64,000 nucleotides of DNA, taken from contig NZ_AULB01000009.1 in NCBI RefSeq assembly GCF_000425065.1, positions 62,001 to 126,000 of the forward strand, read 5' to 3'. The translations under genes were made by a program, and so were the position numbers. Each line of letters opens with the position of its first letter. The stretch's first letter is position 1. Shown one piece after another: positions 34,862 through 43,822 of this stretch. The notes under the pieces are model-generated. The model made no database searches. It was not told the DNA's origin and worked only from the letters and a program-made list of their open reading frames with translations. This DNA is from Actinomadura rifamycini DSM 43936. GTDB taxonomy: Bacteria; Actinomycetota; Actinomycetes; Streptosporangiales; Streptosporangiaceae.

Positions 34862-34999
34862 GCACTGGGATGTTAGCAAAACAAGTCGTTATATTTGTGG
34901 TCGTTCTGTCATACGATCATCGCTGGCCGGCCGCCGCCACCCTCCCGTCCCCCGACGGAAGGGCCCCTTGCTCCACCCCCCGAAGCGCAGGAGGTCCGA

Positions 35000-36610
35000 A
35001 TGTCTTCGCATGCCGTCCCGCTGTCCCGGCGCAGATTCCTTGGATGGGGCGGGGCCGGTGCGGCCACCGTCCTGCTCGGCACCGGCGCGCTGGGCGCGAC
35101 CGCCGCGCACGCCTACACGCTGCGCAAGTCCGGGCTGTTCACGCTGGGCGTCGCGTCCGGCGACCCGTCACCGGACGGCTTCGTCCTCTGGACGCGGCTG
35201 GCCCCCGAGCCGTTCGCCGCCGACGGCAAGGCCGGGATGCCCGACCGCCGCATCGAGGTCGAGTACGAGGTGGCGCGGGACGAGCGGTTCAAGCAGATCG
35301 CGCGGCGCGGCTCGGCCGTGGCCTCGCCCGAGCTCGGGCACTCGGTGCACCCGGAGATCTCCGGGCTCGCTCCCGGCCGCGAGTACTACTACCGCTTCCG
35401 CGCCGCCGGAGAGATCTCCCCGGTCGGCCGCACCCGTACCATGCCCGCCGCCCGGTCGATGCCGGCCGCGCTGTCGTTCGGCGTCGCGTCCTGCCAGGCA
35501 TGGCAGGACGGGTACTTCACGGCCTTCGACCACATGGCCGACGAGGACTTCGACCTCATCGTCCATCTCGGCGACTACATCTACGAGTACGAGCTCACCG
35601 ACAACAACCGGCGCGGGGTGAGCGTGCCGCCGCAGTTCGGCAGCGAGACGTTCGACCTGGCCCGGTACCGCCTCCAGTACTCGCTGTACAAGTCCGAGGA
35701 GCCGCTGCAGCGGGCGCATGCGCAGTGCCCGTGGATCCACACGCTGGACGACCACGAGGTCGTGAACGACTGGGCGAACGACACGGTCATCATGGGGCGC
35801 GACCCGAACCCCGATCCGGCCGAGTTCGCCGCCCGCAAGGCCGCGGGGTTCCAGGCGTTCTACGAGAACCTGCCGCTGCGCCGCGCCCAGCTGCCGTCGG
35901 GGCCGAACATCCGGCTGCACCGCAGGCTGTCCTACGGCAGGCTCGCCGAGTTCACGATGATCGACACGCGCAGCCACCGCGACATCCAGGCGTGCTCGTA
36001 CGGCAACGGGACGGGCCGCACCAGCTCCTGCGACGAGCGGTTCGACGCCTCCCGCACGATCCTGGGCGACGAGCAGCGCCGCTGGCTGCTGGACGGCTTC
36101 GCCCGCTCGCGGGCGCGCTGGCAGATCCTCGGCAACCAGGTTCCGATGACCGAGACCGACTGGGCTCCCGGGCCGGCCAAGGACGTGTGGGTCGACCCGT
36201 GGGACGGCTACGTGGCCGACCGCAACAAGGTGCTGTCCGCCGCGCACGAGCACGGTCTGCGGAACCTCGTCGTGCTGAGCGGCGACCGCCACCAGAACTA
36301 CGCCGTCGACCTCAAGCGCGACTTCGACGAGCCCGGCTCGCCGACCGTCGCGACCGAGTTCACCACGACGTCCATCACCAGCGGCGGTGACGGCGCCGAC
36401 ATCGACGACCTCGGCCGCACGTTCCTGGAGGCGAACCCGCACATGCGGTTCTACAACGCCCAGCGCGGCTACGTCAGGGTCAACGTCGACCGGAACCGCT
36501 GGCGCAGCGACTTCCGCGTGATGCCGTACGTCACCAGGCCGGGCGCGCCGGTGTCCACCCGGGCGTCCTTCGTCGTCGAGGACCGCACCCCGGGCGTCCA
36601 GCCGGCCTGA
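35000..36610 (+). CDS. phoD: Alkaline phosphatase D (PhoD), Tat-exported
   Basis: A 536-residue PhoD-type phosphatase/phosphodiesterase. The Tat signal RRRFLGWGGAG begins at residue 11, with probable cleavage after AHA. An N-terminal beta domain (LGVASGDPSPDGFVLWTRL) precedes the metallophosphatase core: DLIVHLGDYIYEYE, LDDHEVVNDW, ILGNQVPM and LSGDRHQNY, which hold the Fe/Ca ligands. Secreted and folded before export, it hydrolyses phosphodiesters for phosphate supply. AGGAGG lies before ATG 35000, and a PHO box upstream indicates PhoP control under phosphate starvation. A strong terminator follows. Confidence 0.95.
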   Translation: MSSHAVPLSRRRFLGWGGAGAATVLLGTGALGATAAHAYTLRKSGLFTLGVASGDPSPDGFVLWTRLAPEPFAADGKAGMPDRRIEVEYEVARDERFKQIARRGSAVASPELGHSVHPEISGLAPGREYYYRFRAAGEISPVGRTRTMPAARSMPAALSFGVASCQAWQDGYFTAFDHMADEDFDLIVHLGDYIYEYELTDNNRRGVSVPPQFGSETFDLARYRLQYSLYKSEEPLQRAHAQCPWIHTLDDHEVVNDWANDTVIMGRDPNPDPAEFAARKAAGFQAFYENLPLRRAQLPSGPNIRLHRRLSYGRLAEFTMIDTRSHRDIQACSYGNGTGRTSSCDERFDASRTILGDEQRRWLLDGFARSRARWQILGNQVPMTETDWAPGPAKDVWVDPWDGYVADRNKVLSAAHEHGLRNLVVLSGDRHQNYAVDLKRDFDEPGSPTVATEFTTTSITSGGDGADIDDLGRTFLEANPHMRFYNAQRGYVRVNVDRNRWRSDFRVMPYVTRPGAPVSTRASFVVEDRTPGVQPA

Positions 36611-36634
36611 CCCGGCGCACGGTGAGCGGCCGTG

Positions 36635-36668
36635 CCGGAGGCGGGGGCCCGCGGGCCCCCGCCTCCGG
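36635..36668. terminator. Bidirectional terminator between phoD and the rhamnoside operon
   Basis: A perfect 34-base palindrome whose left arm is CCGGAGGCGGGGGCCCG (36635-36651) and right arm its exact complement (36652-36668). It sits 25 bases after the phoD stop and 39 bases beyond the last stop of the convergent operon. A second GC hairpin around 36682-36703 adds to it. It should stop transcription from both sides. Confidence 0.8.
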
Positions 36669-36706
36669 GCGGCGCCTCCGGGCGGCGCCGCGTCGCGGCG
36701 CCGCGG

Positions 36707-38146
36707 TCAGACCTCGCGGAAGGGGACGCCGAGGAGGTCCGCGGCGGCGCGGTAGACGCCGGCGCGGTGCCCCACCGACAGGGACCAGTGGTGGCCGATG
36801 CCGGTGGCCGACCAGTCGTCGACCCACTCGCCCGGGTCGCGGCCGAAGTCCACGCGGCTGGTGGTGTTGCCGATCTCGAGCAGCGGCCCCGGCACGACGT
36901 CGCCCTCGGCGGCGATGAACGCGAGCGTCCCGTCGCGGTCCTGCCCCACGCCGAGCAGCGTGACGGGGCCGTGCTGGACGTCGAACTCGACGGACACGCC
37001 CCAGCCCCGCTTGCCGTGGTAGACGCCCAGGCCGCGCAGCAGCGGGTCGCGGCTCGCGACGGCGAGGTGGGCGGGCCCGTCGTGGCCCATCTCCACGACG
37101 CCGTCCTCGAAGTTGAGGGACTGGATCTCGCAGAACGACCCGCCCGCACCGACGACCTGGGTGGCGAGCTGGGCGACGGACGTGCGCAGCTCGTACTCGC
37201 CGGTCGCGGGCAGCCCGCGGGCGGTCAGCAGCGACGCGCCGAGGATCATCCCGGCGCCGAGGCGCTCGTGCAGCTCGCCGTCCAGGCCCCGGTGGTAGTA
37301 GGCGAGGCTGTCCAGCTCGAAGTCCTCGACCAGCCGGTCGAGGCCGACCGAGACGCGGGCGCCCCAGGCGAAGTCGTCGTCGTCCACGCTCGGGTCGAGC
37401 GTGAAGACCTGCCGCGCGAGGTCCATCCTGGCCGCCGCCTCGGCGTCGGTGACCTGCTCCACCCGGTGGCGCAGGTCGTCGAACTCCAGGACCTCGACGT
37501 GGCTGCCGAACGTGGCGGGCAGCAGGGTCAGGTCGGTGGAGACGTCGAGCATGCCCGGGTACAGGTGGCCCATGAGCCCGTGGCGGGCGTGGCGCAGGGC
37601 CGCGCGGATCTTCGCGGCCTGGATCCACCGCTCGATGCGCGTCCACGCCGACTCCTGCTCGAGGTGGCCGGACACCGAGCGGAAGGGGATGCCCGCCCGG
37701 CGGAACACGTTGCCGACCTCGGGGACGGCGCACTGCCCGCAGTACGCCAGCCAGTCGCCCGTCCCGAACGTCGCGTGGTCCATCTTCTCGGTCGGCTGCA
37801 GGTCGATGACCAGGACGGGCGTGTTCGACCGCTGGGCGATCGGGAGCACCATCGAGGCGGTGAGGTAGGTCGTCAGGAACATGACGATCAGGTCGCAGTC
37901 GGCCTTCCGCAGCCGCTCGGCGGCCGCCGCGCCTTCCTGCGCGTCGGAGATGAAGCCGACGTCGGTGACCTCGGCGTCCATGTCCCGGAACCGCTCCGAG
38001 ACCCGCCGGGCGGATTCCTGGAGCTGGGGCAGGAGGCCGGGGAACTGGGGCCAGTACGTGCCCAGCCCGCCCGCCACCAGACCGATGCGGGTCTTGCGGC
38101 GGACGAAGGGCGGCAGCAGCGTGCGGTCGGTGATCGCCTCACTCAT
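36707..38146 (-). CDS. L-fucose/L-arabinose isomerase superfamily enzyme
   Basis: A 479-residue sugar-isomerase-like protein, last gene of the rhamnoside operon. It opens RKTRIGLVAGGLGTYWPQFP and contains DLIVMFLTTYLTASMVLPIA, VLVIDLQPTE, RHGLMGHLYPGMLDVSTDLT and a C-terminal domain with GVGQDRDGTLAFIAAEGDVV and IGHHWSLSVGHRAGVYRAAA. This matches the fucose/arabinose isomerase fold but is distant from classical AraA or FucI. In this setting it probably converts the sugar released by the glycosidases, possibly rhamnose, to a ketose. ATG 38146 after AGGAGAAG. The substrate is inference. Confidence 0.8.
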   Translation of the reverse strand: MSEAITDRTLLPPFVRRKTRIGLVAGGLGTYWPQFPGLLPQLQESARRVSERFRDMDAEVTDVGFISDAQEGAAAAERLRKADCDLIVMFLTTYLTASMVLPIAQRSNTPVLVIDLQPTEKMDHATFGTGDWLAYCGQCAVPEVGNVFRRAGIPFRSVSGHLEQESAWTRIERWIQAAKIRAALRHARHGLMGHLYPGMLDVSTDLTLLPATFGSHVEVLEFDDLRHRVEQVTDAEAAARMDLARQVFTLDPSVDDDDFAWGARVSVGLDRLVEDFELDSLAYYHRGLDGELHERLGAGMILGASLLTARGLPATGEYELRTSVAQLATQVVGAGGSFCEIQSLNFEDGVVEMGHDGPAHLAVASRDPLLRGLGVYHGKRGWGVSVEFDVQHGPVTLLGVGQDRDGTLAFIAAEGDVVPGPLLEIGNTTSRVDFGRDPGEWVDDWSATGIGHHWSLSVGHRAGVYRAAADLLGVPFREV

Positions 38147-38257
38147 CGGGCTTCTCCTCTGTCGGTGCGCTTCGCGCGCTCGTGAAGGGGACGGGCCGTG
38201 CGGTGCCGGGCTCCGGTCATGCGGCACTCCTCCCGGAGATGTGCAGGGGGCGCGGCG

Positions 38258-41200
38258 TCAGCCGGGCGGCGGGGAGACCTTCTCGGTCACGCGAAGGACC
38301 ACCGGCCCCAGCAGACCGGTGGTCCGCTGGCCCTCGAAGACGAAGTGGGTCGGACTGGCGTCGTCCAGGTACGGGGCGAGGGTGCCGTAGACGACGACGT
38401 CGATCTCGTTGCGGCCTTCGCGCAGCGCGGTGCCCAGGTCGAAGACGTACGGGGCGCAGATCCGGACGCCCGCCGAGGTCCCGTTCACCGCCACCTCGGC
38501 GGTGCCTCGGACGCCGCCGAGGTCGAGTTCGGCCCGCCCGGGGTCGGCGTCCAGGTCGAGGGTCCGGCGGTAGCGGACGCCGCCGCTGTAGCCCGCCAGA
38601 CCCGCGTCCTCCCAGTCGCCCGGCTCGATCGTGCCGGGGCCGACCTCGAACCGGACGGGTCCGGCGAGGGCGGCGCCCTCCCGGTGGCCCGGGTCGGTGC
38701 GCAGCCGCATCTCCGCGGTCCCGGCCGGGCGGCGGTCGCCGGGCAGCTCGACCTCGACGGCGTCGCCGATCCGCGTGTGGCGCAGCGCGATGCCGTCCAG
38801 GACGACGCCGGCGACCTCGGCCCGGGCGGTGAACCGCATGCGGGTCGCGCCCGGAGGGACCGTGCAGCGCAGCCACTCGGTGCGCGGGCCCGCGCCCGGG
38901 ACGGCGAAGACCGCGGGCAGGACGGCGCCGCCGTCGTCCCGGCCGTCCAGCCAGCCGGCGCCGGGGAGGGGATGCGGGCGCCGGTGCAGGTGCAGGGCCG
39001 CCGGGTCGCCGTGCTGGGCGCGCCCGGCGACGACCCGCACCGCCGTCCCCGCACGGGACGCCCGCCAGCCGGCGCCGGAGACGACCGGGCCGTCCACCAG
39101 GACGCTCGCGGGCGCCCGGTCCTCGGTGAGGACGACGGTGAGCCGCGAGCCGGTCCCGCCGGGAAGCGTGTAGCGGCCCACGCGGGGCGTGTCCTGCTCG
39201 GCGTACGGTTCGAAGCCGCCCTGGCGGCCGATCTCCACGCCGTCGACCAGGACGCGGCAGGCGGCGGCGGACGCCACCTGGAGGACGCCCGCACCGCCGT
39301 CCGGCAGCCGCGCCGTGAACGCGACCTCCGCGCCGGGACGCGGGTCGCCGTGCGCGGTCATCCACTCGGGCCGCGCGCAGGCGGCGGGGTCGGCGGTGAC
39401 GGACAGGTGGCCGCGCAGCCGCAGGTCCTCCTCCGGCACCAGCCGAACTTCCAGCGTGTACTCGCCCGCGGGGAGCCGGGCCTCGGACACCGCCAGGTAC
39501 CCGTGGTCGTCCAGCGGCACGGCCTCGCCGTCCAGGACGGCGGTCTTCGCGGCCGGAGCCCCGATCACCAGGTGGCCGCCCGGCGGCGGCACGGTCATGC
39601 GCGTCCGCACGACCACCTGCCGTCCCGCCTCGATCCGGCCGAAGTCGAGGAACTCCTCAGGGACGTGCCCCTTGGGGCCGAGGACCGCCCGGTGGATCGG
39701 GTCCTTGCGGATCCCCCTGGTGTCGGAGTAGACGATCGGCCGCCACTCGTGGCCGGCGCCGGTCGAGGCGGTGTCGGTCCAGGCGGTGTCGGTCCAGACC
39801 GCGTGGGGGCCGAACGTCGCGTGGACCGGCTTCCAGCCCTCTGCGGACGGCTCCTCGCCGGCCCGGTGCGACAACCGCCAGCTCTCCAGCACGGGCATGC
39901 CGCCGCGGGGCCGGGCGAAGTCGCCCCACGTGTTGTCGAGCGTCGGCACCAGCTCCATGCCCCAGGCGGAGCCCAGGACGATCTCGCGGCCGGGGCGCTC
40001 GGGCGGCGGCCGCGTGGCGCCGTCCCCGCCGCCGCCGGGGAAGATCAGCAGAGCGGCGGGCGCGTCGTCGAACGGGACGACCACGTCGACCCACGACGGC
40101 CCCTGCACCGTGGGGAGGGGCCGCGGCTCGCCGCCGAAGGGGCCGGCCAGGAAAGCCGGTCCCGCGACGCCGTTGACCCGCACCGGCATGTCCCGGTGGT
40201 AGCGGCCGGGGTCGAAGTCGTACGCGACGTCCAGCCAGCCCAGGTCGATGCCGCGTTCGTCGGGGCGGCCCACCGACACGCGGCTGGCCATCGCGGCGCT
40301 GGCCGTCACGAACACGACCGTCGCGCCGTCCACCTCGCGCACCAGGGCGGGGACGGGCGCCTCCACCCGCCGCGCGCCCCGCAGGACGGGCACGAGGGAT
40401 TCGGCGTCGGCGACGGTCTCGACGCGGGACGCCAGCCGGGCCACGGCCGCGCCGGCCCCGGGGTCGCCGACGCCGAGCCGGGGCGGCGGGCCGATCGCGA
40501 CGACCCGCCCGCCGGCCTCGACCAGTTCGAGGAAGCGGCGGGCGGTGTCGCCCTCCAGCACCGTGCACGCCGGCAGCAGCACCGTCCCGTAGGACTCGCC
40601 CGCCACCGCCAGCTGCCCGTCGCGGACCGCGGCGCGCCGCACCGAGTCGTCGTCCACGACGTCGGCGTCGACCCCCGACCGGTCCAGGACGCCCGGAACC
40701 ATCTGGAACCACGCCATGTCGCCGACCAGCGCCCGGTAGGTCTCCTGGGCCTCGGCGGCGAACGCGTCGACGCCGTCCAGCCGGGACCCGGCCTGCGCGG
40801 TCGCCGTGGGGAACAGGACGGCCACGTCGCACACGTGCCGTCCGAGGGACAGGGCCGCGCACAGACGCGTGACGGCCTCGGCGAAGACGCGGTGGTGCCG
40901 CCAGTAGGGCTGGCGCCAGTCCGTGGACGGCGGCGCCCACTCCCACCAGCCGGCCTTGGTGGTGTAGTAGGCGGCGTGCGGGTTGAAGAGGGTGGCGCCC
41001 GCGCGCAGCCACGGCAGGAGCCAGTCGAAGGTCTCTTCCAGCGTCCCGCCCCACCCGCTGGAGTGGAACGCCTCGATCCACACCCGGTCGCGCCCGTACA
41101 GGTGGGCCAGGGACGAGTGCACCCGCGCGTCGCCGTGGTGGTCGGAGCCCGGGGCACCGAACCAGCGGTGGGTGCGGGCGTAGTCGGCGTACAGCCGGAC

Positions 41201-41989
41201 GCCGTCCACGGGATGCCCGGCGCGCGCGGGGTCCTGCTGGTCGCAGCCGTGCAGCAGCCCGTGCCGCCGGTGCCATTCGGCCAGCGGGCGGAAGAACGCC
41301 TCCTCGGCCAGTTCCCCCCGGGTCAGGTGGTAGTCGCGCCGGACCCGCAGGTCCGCCTCGTCCCCTCCCCGCCACAGGGACGGCAGGTGCGGGGCGAGGT
41401 CGTAGCCGCGGCGGGCGGCGAACTCCGCGGCGAACTCCCGGGTCCAGGTGGGGATCGACGGCAGCTCGTCCTGGAAGGAGCCGACGATGGCGGTGCCGAG
41501 CCGATGCCCCAGCCGCCGCTCGTACTCGCCGTGGACGCGGTCCAGCAGGGCGGCGCACGCCTCCGCCGACAGGTAGTCGAAACCGCGCGCGGAGACGCCG
41601 CCGTCCCGGCCGAGCCACTGCCCGGCGAACGCGGGCGCGTCCCGCACCAGCCGCGCCTGCAGGTCGGCGCCCGAGAACCCGAGCTGGTCGTAGAACCAGA
41701 GCGAGACGCCCAGCTCCAGGGCGTCCTCGCAGACGCCGTCGAGCAGCTCCCACCAGGCGTCGGTGAAGAACGCCGGCTCGTCCGCGTCCGCGCCGAACAT
41801 CGGACCGGACGGCGCCAGGTTCAGGACCACGAGGTTGTACACGCCGCCGGACGCGAACCGCTCGAGCTGGTCGCGCAGGCGCCGCCGGTCCAGCCGTTCG
41901 CCGCTCCACCACCAGATCGGCGCGGGGGAGTGGGTGCGCGGCGGCGCGTCCAGCACGGCCCGCAGCCGCGGCGGGATCGCGGTGCTCAT
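38258..41989 (-). CDS. GH106-like alpha-L-rhamnosidase
   Basis: A 1243-residue glycoside hydrolase. The N-terminal TIM-barrel region opens APIWWWSGERLDRRRLRDQL then FASGGVYNLVVLNLAPSG and LELGVSLWFYDQLGFSGADL, the pattern of GH106 alpha-L-rhamnosidases. FQDELPSIPTWTREFA carries likely acidic catalytic residues. C-terminal beta-sandwich modules (from ~880; YSGGVRYRRTLDLD near the end) bind carbohydrate. No signal peptide is seen, so it would act on imported oligosaccharides. It overlaps the upstream permease stop by ATGA, which ties it to uptake. A short internal repeat VWTDTAWTDT is near 737. Confidence 0.85.
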   Translation of the reverse strand: MSTAIPPRLRAVLDAPPRTHSPAPIWWWSGERLDRRRLRDQLERFASGGVYNLVVLNLAPSGPMFGADADEPAFFTDAWWELLDGVCEDALELGVSLWFYDQLGFSGADLQARLVRDAPAFAGQWLGRDGGVSARGFDYLSAEACAALLDRVHGEYERRLGHRLGTAIVGSFQDELPSIPTWTREFAAEFAARRGYDLAPHLPSLWRGGDEADLRVRRDYHLTRGELAEEAFFRPLAEWHRRHGLLHGCDQQDPARAGHPVDGVRLYADYARTHRWFGAPGSDHHGDARVHSSLAHLYGRDRVWIEAFHSSGWGGTLEETFDWLLPWLRAGATLFNPHAAYYTTKAGWWEWAPPSTDWRQPYWRHHRVFAEAVTRLCAALSLGRHVCDVAVLFPTATAQAGSRLDGVDAFAAEAQETYRALVGDMAWFQMVPGVLDRSGVDADVVDDDSVRRAAVRDGQLAVAGESYGTVLLPACTVLEGDTARRFLELVEAGGRVVAIGPPPRLGVGDPGAGAAVARLASRVETVADAESLVPVLRGARRVEAPVPALVREVDGATVVFVTASAAMASRVSVGRPDERGIDLGWLDVAYDFDPGRYHRDMPVRVNGVAGPAFLAGPFGGEPRPLPTVQGPSWVDVVVPFDDAPAALLIFPGGGGDGATRPPPERPGREIVLGSAWGMELVPTLDNTWGDFARPRGGMPVLESWRLSHRAGEEPSAEGWKPVHATFGPHAVWTDTAWTDTASTGAGHEWRPIVYSDTRGIRKDPIHRAVLGPKGHVPEEFLDFGRIEAGRQVVVRTRMTVPPPGGHLVIGAPAAKTAVLDGEAVPLDDHGYLAVSEARLPAGEYTLEVRLVPEEDLRLRGHLSVTADPAACARPEWMTAHGDPRPGAEVAFTARLPDGGAGVLQVASAAACRVLVDGVEIGRQGGFEPYAEQDTPRVGRYTLPGGTGSRLTVVLTEDRAPASVLVDGPVVSGAGWRASRAGTAVRVVAGRAQHGDPAALHLHRRPHPLPGAGWLDGRDDGGAVLPAVFAVPGAGPRTEWLRCTVPPGATRMRFTARAEVAGVVLDGIALRHTRIGDAVEVELPGDRRPAGTAEMRLRTDPGHREGAALAGPVRFEVGPGTIEPGDWEDAGLAGYSGGVRYRRTLDLDADPGRAELDLGGVRGTAEVAVNGTSAGVRICAPYVFDLGTALREGRNEIDVVVYGTLAPYLDDASPTHFVFEGQRTTGLLGPVVLRVTEKVSPPPG

Positions 41990-42813
41990 CCTTTCAGCCC
42001 GCTGGCGAAGCCCTTGATGACGTACTTCTGCAGCACCAGGAACACCGCCAGGATCGGCAGCGACGCCAGCACGAGCCCCGCGAACACCAGCCCGTTGTCG
42101 GAGACGTACTGGCCGACGAACGCGAAGATCCGCACCGGGACCGTCTCCCGCGTGGAGCCGCCCAGGTAGAGCAGCGGCGTCAGCAGGTCGTTCCAGATGA
42201 ACACCGCGTTGAGGATCAGCACCGTGCCGGTGATCGGCCGCAGCAGCGGGAACACCACCTGGGTGAACGCGCGGAAGTGCCCGGCGCCGTCGATCAGGGC
42301 CGCGTTGGCGTAGTCGCGCGGCAGCGCCCGGACGAACCCCGTGTACAGGAAGATCGTGAAGGGCAGCTGGATGCCGGTGTAGAAGACGATGATCCCGGGA
42401 TAGGTGCCGAGCAGCCCGGCCGAGTCCACCATCTTGAACAGCGGGATCATGCCGAGCTGGAACGGCAGCACGATGCCCAGCAGGAACAGCATGTACATCG
42501 CGTAGCCCAGCCGCGTCACCTGCCGCGACAGGTGGTAGGCGGCCAGCGAGCCGATCGCGATCAGCGCGATCAGGCTGACCACCGTGATGACCGTGCTGTT
42601 CATCAGCGCGGGGCCGATCTCGGCGCGCGTCCAGGCGTTGGCGTAGTTGTCCAGGGCGGGGCTGGACGGCGGCGCCAGCGGCGACTCGGCGATCTGCCGG
42701 GGATCCTTGAACGACATCGTGATCAGCGCGTACACCGGGAACAGGAAGGCCACGGCGGCGGCGATCATCACCAGCTCCAGGCCGAAGGTGCGCAGCCCGT
42801 ACCTGGGGTTCAT
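41986..42813 (-). CDS. Carbohydrate ABC transporter permease (MalG type)
   Basis: A 275-residue permease with six helices and the EAA-type coupling loop ALPRDYANAALIDGAGHFRA. It opens LELVMIAAAVAFLFPVYALI and has the conserved SFKDP near 55. It pairs with the MalF-type permease 52 bases upstream and the lipoprotein before it (CUT1 family, oligosaccharide uptake). No ATPase gene is in the operon, so a shared MsiK-like ATPase encoded elsewhere must energise it, as is usual in actinomycetes. Confidence 0.95.
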   Translation of the reverse strand: MNPRYGLRTFGLELVMIAAAVAFLFPVYALITMSFKDPRQIAESPLAPPSSPALDNYANAWTRAEIGPALMNSTVITVVSLIALIAIGSLAAYHLSRQVTRLGYAMYMLFLLGIVLPFQLGMIPLFKMVDSAGLLGTYPGIIVFYTGIQLPFTIFLYTGFVRALPRDYANAALIDGAGHFRAFTQVVFPLLRPITGTVLILNAVFIWNDLLTPLLYLGGSTRETVPVRIFAFVGQYVSDNGLVFAGLVLASLPILAVFLVLQKYVIKGFASGLKG

Positions 42814-42865
42814 GCTGAGTCCTTTCCGAGGGCGGCCCCCCAGGCCGTCCGTGCGGGTCCGCCGC

Positions 42866-43819
42866 TCATGCCGAGACCTCCCGGCCGCGCAGGTAGTAGA
42901 TCTGCACCATCGACACCGCGGCGACGAACAGGGCGAGCACCAGGGCGATCGCGGTGCTGTAGCCGTAGTTGCCGAACACGAACGCCTGCTTGTAGAGCAC
43001 CGTGGACAGCGTCTCGCTGGCGTACCCCGGGCCGCCGTTCGTCGCGGCGTACACCTGGTCGAACAGCTTCAGGCCGCCGATGGTCGACAGCATCAGGTTG
43101 ATGGTGACGGCGGGCGCCAGCAGCGGCCAGGTGACGTGCCGGAACCGCTGCCACCGCCCCGCGCCGTCGATCATCGCCGCCTCGTGCAGCTCCTCCGGGA
43201 CGCCCTCCAGCCCGGCCAGGAAGATCACCATCGAGTAGCCGGCGAACTGCCAGACCACCATGCCCGCCACCGACCACAGCGCCAGCCCGGGGTCGCCGAG
43301 CCAGTCCTGCCGGAGCCCGCCGAGGCCGATCGCGCCGAGGATGCCGTTGACGCCCGCCTCGGGCGCGGGGTTGTAGATGTACTTCCACAGGAACGCCACC
43401 ATCACCGGGCTGACCACGGCCGGGGCGAAGAAGATCACTCGCAGCGCGGACCGCGACTTGATCTTGGTGTGCACGCCGAGCGCGAGCAGCAGCCCGATGC
43501 CGTTCTGCACGAACACGATCGCCACGGTCAGCAGCAGCGTGTTGACCAGGGACCCGCGCGCCGCCTCGTCGTCGAACAACCGGGAGAAGTTGTCCAGACC
43601 GATGAAGCTGCGCTCGCCGAGGCCGTTCCAGTCGGTGAAGGCGTACACCGTGCCCGCCGCCGCCGGGTACAGCACCACGAGCGCGTACACGGCCAGGGCG
43701 GGGGCGGCGAACCACCACGGCGGGCTCAGGAACCCGCCGCGGCGCCGGCGCCGGGCGGGCGGCCGCTTCGCGGGGCGGGTCTCCTTCGCGGCCGGGGCGG
43801 AACCGAGGGTGGAGGTCAC
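42866..43819 (-). CDS. Carbohydrate ABC transporter permease (MalF type)
   Basis: A 317-residue CUT1 permease. After a basic N-terminal tail (AKETRPAKRPPARRRRRGGF) come six helices; the coupling loop is GVPEELHEAAMIDGAGRWQR, the family's EAA motif. It heterodimerises with the MalG-type permease to form the channel for the sugar delivered by the lipoprotein. The start lies 3 bases beyond the lipoprotein stop, so the genes are tightly packed. Confidence 0.95.
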   Translation of the reverse strand: MTSTLGSAPAAKETRPAKRPPARRRRRGGFLSPPWWFAAPALAVYALVVLYPAAAGTVYAFTDWNGLGERSFIGLDNFSRLFDDEAARGSLVNTLLLTVAIVFVQNGIGLLLALGVHTKIKSRSALRVIFFAPAVVSPVMVAFLWKYIYNPAPEAGVNGILGAIGLGGLRQDWLGDPGLALWSVAGMVVWQFAGYSMVIFLAGLEGVPEELHEAAMIDGAGRWQRFRHVTWPLLAPAVTINLMLSTIGGLKLFDQVYAATNGGPGYASETLSTVLYKQAFVFGNYGYSTAIALVLALFVAAVSMVQIYYLRGREVSA

Positions 43820-43822
43820 GGC

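Noticed and set aside
38198..42169. Plus-strand open frame of ~1300 codons opposite the GH106-like gene
   Set aside because: Shadow of the glycosidase; no domain, no ribosome site, and codon bias favours the minus strand.
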